This document shows positions 15,858 through 18,530 of a stretch of DNA of 18,530 nucleotides, one piece after another (within the stretch, counting starts at the first letter, position 1; each line of letters begins with the position of its first letter). A model generated the notes under the pieces. It did not search any database, was not told where the DNA came from, and saw only the letters and a list, made by a program, of their open reading frames with translations. The position numbers and the translations under genes were made by a program. The DNA comes from Planctomycetota bacterium (GTDB lineage: Bacteria; Planctomycetota; UBA11346): NCBI GenBank assembly GCA_024641365.1, contig JAHEDF010000020.1, forward strand, positions 1-18,530, read 5' to 3'.

Positions 15858-16319
15858 CTAAACAGCGACTTTAAAAATTAATTTCCTGTAGGGGGCCGCA
15901 ACGTCATGAGGGTGGCAACATGGTTTGTGCGCATCCTCGGGCCAAAAAATAGCAAAGTGATGTGGTTGTACTAATAATTTTGTAGCTGCTTGTTCAGGTT
16001 GATGATAAAAACAGATATCATGCTCGGCGTTATAAGGTTGATCGACATGCAATGATGAGGTGGGGATCCACTCCATTATTTCAGGACCACTTAAATTAAT
16101 TTGGATGTCGATATAGCGTTGGTGCGATTCAAATTTTTTAATATGAGCAGCAATGGTTTCGCCAGATTCGATAATCGCGAAGAGCTGTGTATCGTCTAAA
16201 TAATAACGGCCATCAGTTTGGTTAAAATGATCTTTATTTTCACACCAAGCAAATGCTTGTGCGAAACGTGGATGTAAGGACACATATCGTTGAGCATTTT
16301 TAAGGCTGTCCAAAATCAT
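15858..16319 (-). CDS. YhcH/YjgK/YiaL family (DUF386) protein
   Basis: 153 aa, the normal length for this cupin-like family. Visible family features are the internal E64-S-H66-QRYIDIQ block (H..Y.D.Q, a proposed metal site) and the C-terminal FAIFWPEDAHKPC block (with H131). The N-terminus MILDSLKNAQRYVSLHPRF is typical. Members are found near sialic acid or sugar genes and some are sugar anomerases or mutarotases; the substrate here is unknown. The ATG overlaps the TGA of the ACP gene (ATGA, 16316-16319), which indicates translational coupling. That neighbour is odd for the family. No terminator is obvious downstream. Confidence 0.88.
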   Translation of the reverse strand: MILDSLKNAQRYVSLHPRFAQAFAWCENKDHFNQTDGRYYLDDTQLFAIIESGETIAAHIKKFESHQRYIDIQINLSGPEIMEWIPTSSLHVDQPYNAEHDICFYHQPEQAATKLLVQPHHFAIFWPEDAHKPCCHPHDVAAPYRKLIFKVAV

Positions 16320-16594
16320 GATGCTGGTGCGTCGCTCGCTTTGGGTGGTTGGCTAGCAATATAGGAATCTAAAGAAGCGATGCTGGCAAAAGCAGTTTTC
16401 CCGACTTCCATATTGGGAATGCGAACGCCATAGATGCGTTCGACAATGACGGCGAGCTCAAGTGCATCGATGCTGTCGAGACCAAGTCCTTCTCCAAACA
16501 AAGGCGCTTCCGGATCTATATCGGCTGGCGTGATGTCTTCGAGATTGAGCCCAGTAATAATGTGCTCAACTAAGGTCTGCTGGCTTGGCGTCAT
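16316..16594 (-). CDS. Acyl carrier protein
   Basis: 92 aa from the ATG at 16594; an in-frame GTG at 16603 would add three residues, and neither has a good ribosome site. The fold signature is clear: helix I (QQTLVEHIITGLNL), the loop with GEGLGLDSIDALEL, where Ser41 of the DSI motif would carry 4'-phosphopantetheine, then helix II/III (VERIYGVRIPNMEV, SLDSYIA). The C-terminus PPKASDAPAS is a flexible tail not found in FabC-type housekeeping AcpP. This is probably a dedicated carrier partner of the ketosynthase encoded just upstream, not AcpP itself. It lies 115 nt downstream of that gene, in the same direction, and overlaps the YhcH-family gene by 4 nt. Confidence 0.92.
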   Translation of the reverse strand: MTPSQQTLVEHIITGLNLEDITPADIDPEAPLFGEGLGLDSIDALELAVIVERIYGVRIPNMEVGKTAFASIASLDSYIASQPPKASDAPAS

Positions 16595-16709
16595 CGGCGG
16601 CACAGTAAGGCCACGTTGCAGGGCGCAAGCCCAGGAGAGGTACCTTCCACTACGTACTGTACTAGCAGGTAGGTATGGGGATTTCTCCTAAAGAATTTGA
16701 AAAGAATTA
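16595..16709. other. Gap between ketosynthase and ACP genes
   Basis: 115 bp. On the minus strand a TAGGAG ribosome-like site occurs shortly after the ketosynthase stop, but no start codon follows at usable distance. GGGC-GCAA-GCCC (16621-16632) is a small hairpin without a T-run. No terminator is evident, so read-through into the ACP gene is plausible. Confidence 0.35.
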
Positions 16710-18308
16710 TCAATTACGTGGGCGCAGCACCATAGCAGTTGCGCGATGTGGGCCGCGATCCGATTCTATCCAGGCGACCAAAACTGCAGGACATCCATCA
16801 CCTAATAAAGCGCTGCTTATTGCCAAGACGAGCTCATCATTCGCACCATGAATGGTGAAACCGGGCCCGAATAATCGCAGTCGAATACTTGCTTCGCCAA
16901 TTGGTGTGGTTGGTAATGTGTAGGCAAATCGTTGCGGGTCGACACTGCCAGCTAAGCGAGCCTGTTCATGCAATCGATCCGATGCAGCGCATCCACTATT
17001 TGTTGCAAGTACAATTGCTGTTTGTTCCGGTAATGTTCCACATAAACGACCCAATGTCACTAAAGCGCGACATGATAAATCCATGCGGCCCCATGATGCA
17101 TCAATATGCCCTAACACCATTTTCGCATGCAGACGAGGTAATTGATCATCGGTTCCAGGTTCGTCCCAAGCCCCACTGGATACTTTATCGCTTGCGTCGC
17201 GTTGTTCCCAGCCAGTTGGCATTAATGTGGCTTGATTGGAAATGACATAGGACGGACATCTCCATACAGATGATGGACAGTTACCTATTACATAAGCGCC
17301 ATTAATACCACCGAACCCAGCATTGGCTCCTAAAATTGGCCCTGGTGATAACGGATGCTTTCCAGGGGGTAAAACAGATATGGCCCCAGCGCATCCTTGA
17401 TGCATAAGATGCGCACAACCGCTTGCTTGTTGGCGTTGATGCATGGCGAGTGCAAGCGCTGCTTCACCGACTCCACAAGCTCCTAATGTATGTCCAATTA
17501 TACCTTTTAATCCAGTAACTGGTGTTGTTGGACAGACAGTTGCATAAGCCAAACTTTCGCTGTCATCATTATAGCGCGTGCCGGTACCATGAGCGATAAC
17601 GAGCGCTGGTTGCGGATCTTGTGCGCGCAGCAATGCCATGCGCAAAGCGCGGGCCATACCGCTACCGTCACGTGTTGGTCCAGTTAAATGATTTCCATCT
17701 AAACTGGCACCCCAGCCTTGTAAAAAATAGGGGGCATCTGGCATGAGTTTTGGATTAATTAAAACGATTGCGGCGACCATTTCACCTAATTGCAACCCAG
17801 CTCTTTTTGCGTCGAAGGGGCGACAGCGATCAGGATCAATGGCCTGCAAGGCAGCAAACCCATCACGAATAAATGCACCGATGCGATCACCACCAACAAT
17901 GACCACGCGTTGCCAATGACCGCTCCAAATACCACGCGCTGCTACGCCCATTGCCAGTGGACCGCTCGCGCAGGCACCACTAATGGCGATGGCGGGAATA
18001 CCGAGGCGCTGGCCAATTTGTTGAGCAACCCATTGAGGACTCCCCGCGCCTGTAGGGCTTTCGGCTACGAGGTCCGCACTCCATCGATCGACATCACCTT
18101 TGGTCGTCGCGAATAGGAGCATATCAGCAGATTGGCCGTTTAGAGCTGTCGTGGTCACTGCAGTTAGGAGATCTATAAGATCACCTTTTAAAGATCCGGG
18201 ACTGGCCTCAGACTTATCAAGAGCAGCAAGGGTTTGTTGCAAATCGCCGTGAGCGGTGTGCAAGGCGGTTCCGGCGATGCGTGGCATGAACATAACGTGC
18301 GGTGTCAT
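16710..18308 (-). CDS. Beta-ketoacyl synthase (KAS II-like) with C-terminal Cys-less half-KAS domain
   Basis: 532 aa. Residues 1-345 form a complete though short-headed condensing enzyme. The nucleophile is Cys113 in ISGACASG, the two histidines are His240 in AHGTGT and His273 in KGIIGHTLGA, and the end motif is NAGFGG (329-334). It should carry out decarboxylative Claisen condensation on ACP-bound acyl chains. After a linker (345-405), residues 408-516 look like the N-terminal half of another KAS. The stretch FTIHGANDELVLAI lines up with IAISGACASGPLAM, placing Asn490 where Cys113 is. Such Cys-less partners recall chain-length factors of type II systems, here fused and truncated. The enzyme is probably not housekeeping FabF (about 410 aa), but part of a specialised lipid or polyene pathway with the neighbouring ACP. 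No Shine-Dalgarno is clear; Met6 or Met8 are alternative starts. Confidence 0.9.
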   Translation of the reverse strand: MTPHVMFMPRIAGTALHTAHGDLQQTLAALDKSEASPGSLKGDLIDLLTAVTTTALNGQSADMLLFATTKGDVDRWSADLVAESPTGAGSPQWVAQQIGQRLGIPAIAISGACASGPLAMGVAARGIWSGHWQRVVIVGGDRIGAFIRDGFAALQAIDPDRCRPFDAKRAGLQLGEMVAAIVLINPKLMPDAPYFLQGWGASLDGNHLTGPTRDGSGMARALRMALLRAQDPQPALVIAHGTGTRYNDDSESLAYATVCPTTPVTGLKGIIGHTLGACGVGEAALALAMHQRQQASGCAHLMHQGCAGAISVLPPGKHPLSPGPILGANAGFGGINGAYVIGNCPSSVWRCPSYVISNQATLMPTGWEQRDASDKVSSGAWDEPGTDDQLPRLHAKMVLGHIDASWGRMDLSCRALVTLGRLCGTLPEQTAIVLATNSGCAASDRLHEQARLAGSVDPQRFAYTLPTTPIGEASIRLRLFGPGFTIHGANDELVLAISSALLGDGCPAVLVAWIESDRGPHRATAMVLRPRN

Positions 18309-18386
18309 GCGTGTGGCTGCAAGTCACTCTCTGAGCCACGGATCGTCATCGCCTTTTAGCGGTAGGCCAATAACCTCGTGTTCTGC
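18309..18386. promoter_or_regulatory. Divergent promoter region between ketosynthase and the next gene
   Basis: About 78 bp between oppositely directed genes. It contains the inverted repeat GTGGCT (18313-18318) / AGCCAC (18334-18339) with a 15-nt spacer, which could be an operator or a leader hairpin of the ketosynthase mRNA. No clear -35/-10 boxes were found. Confidence 0.35.
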
Positions 18387-18530
18387 ATGGCCAACATGGA
18401 TATCAATGTGAACAAGGCACTTTGTGTAACATCCACTGGCGATGAACTCATTGATTGGCGACACGGACCTGCGTTGCCTGAAAATTATCCGCGCACCATG
18501 CGTGCATTAATGGCAGATTGCGCCGAGCGT
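18387..18530 (+). CDS. Partial CDS, possible AMP-dependent acyl ligase N-terminus
   Basis: A plus-strand frame is open from a TAG at 18363 to the window end, with possible starts GTG 18378, ATG 18387 or ATG 18396; none has a clear ribosome site. It gives at least 45 residues. The end of the visible part, ALPENYPRTMRALMADCAER, resembles the beginning of acyl-CoA/aryl-CoA ligases (feruloyl-CoA synthase-like, with a LP.YPRT...L...A.R pattern before the first AMP-binding strand). No AMP-binding motif is within the window, so the product is a guess supported mainly by the neighbouring ketosynthase and ACP. Confidence 0.5.
   Translation, partial: MANMDINVNKALCVTSTGDELIDWRHGPALPENYPRTMRALMADCAER

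Overview
The window reads as the chromosome of a Gram-negative, AT-leaning bacterium. A LpxL/HtrB-type acyltransferase, a lipoprotein with a lipobox, and two exported beta-propeller proteins imply an outer membrane and periplasm. The phylum cannot be fixed from the sequence. My low-confidence guess is the Planctomycetota/PVC group, from the large secreted propeller proteins, the YHS-like secreted domains and the non-canonical ketosynthase/ACP pair. I see no transposase, integrase, phage gene or CRISPR array. The genes are tightly packed and no gene-free stretch exceeds about 170 bp.

Layout: (1) 1-2484 (+): a perfect 18-bp hairpin, then an 807-aa single-span membrane protein with a periplasmic PEGA-like domain and propeller. 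(2) 2508-3122 (-): a CYTH triphosphate-tunnel protein. (3) 3246-4852 (+): accA, a short PII protein (glnB-like) and a small secreted YHS-like protein. (4) 4849-7546 (-): recJ followed by an LPLAT-family acyltransferase. (5) 7707-10556 (+): a PqqL-type M16 zinc protease. (6) 10558-12792 (-): a second exported propeller protein, whose 3' end carries the terminator of the protease gene. (7) 12882-13721 (+): a NifU-architecture protein lacking most scaffold cysteines. (8) 13737-14863 (-): cyclophilin, then pyrE. (9) 15025-15687 (-): tRNA-Leu(CAA) with a strong terminator, then a lipoprotein that is a paralogue of the small YHS-like protein. (10) 15858-18308 (-): ketosynthase, acyl carrier protein and YhcH-family protein, probably one operon. 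(11) 18387-end (+): start of a divergent gene that resembles the N-terminus of an AMP-dependent acyl ligase.

Most genes are housekeeping (malonyl-CoA and pyrimidine synthesis, DNA repair, protein folding). The more unusual parts are: accA sitting directly upstream of a PII gene that lacks the usual C-terminal loop; two secreted YHS-like proteins that have lost the later cysteines of the domain; a NifU homologue keeping only its central [2Fe-2S] centre; and a ketosynthase carrying a second, Cys-less half-ketosynthase domain, next to an ACP and a putative ligase, which suggests the edge of a type II fatty-acid or polyketide-like cluster.
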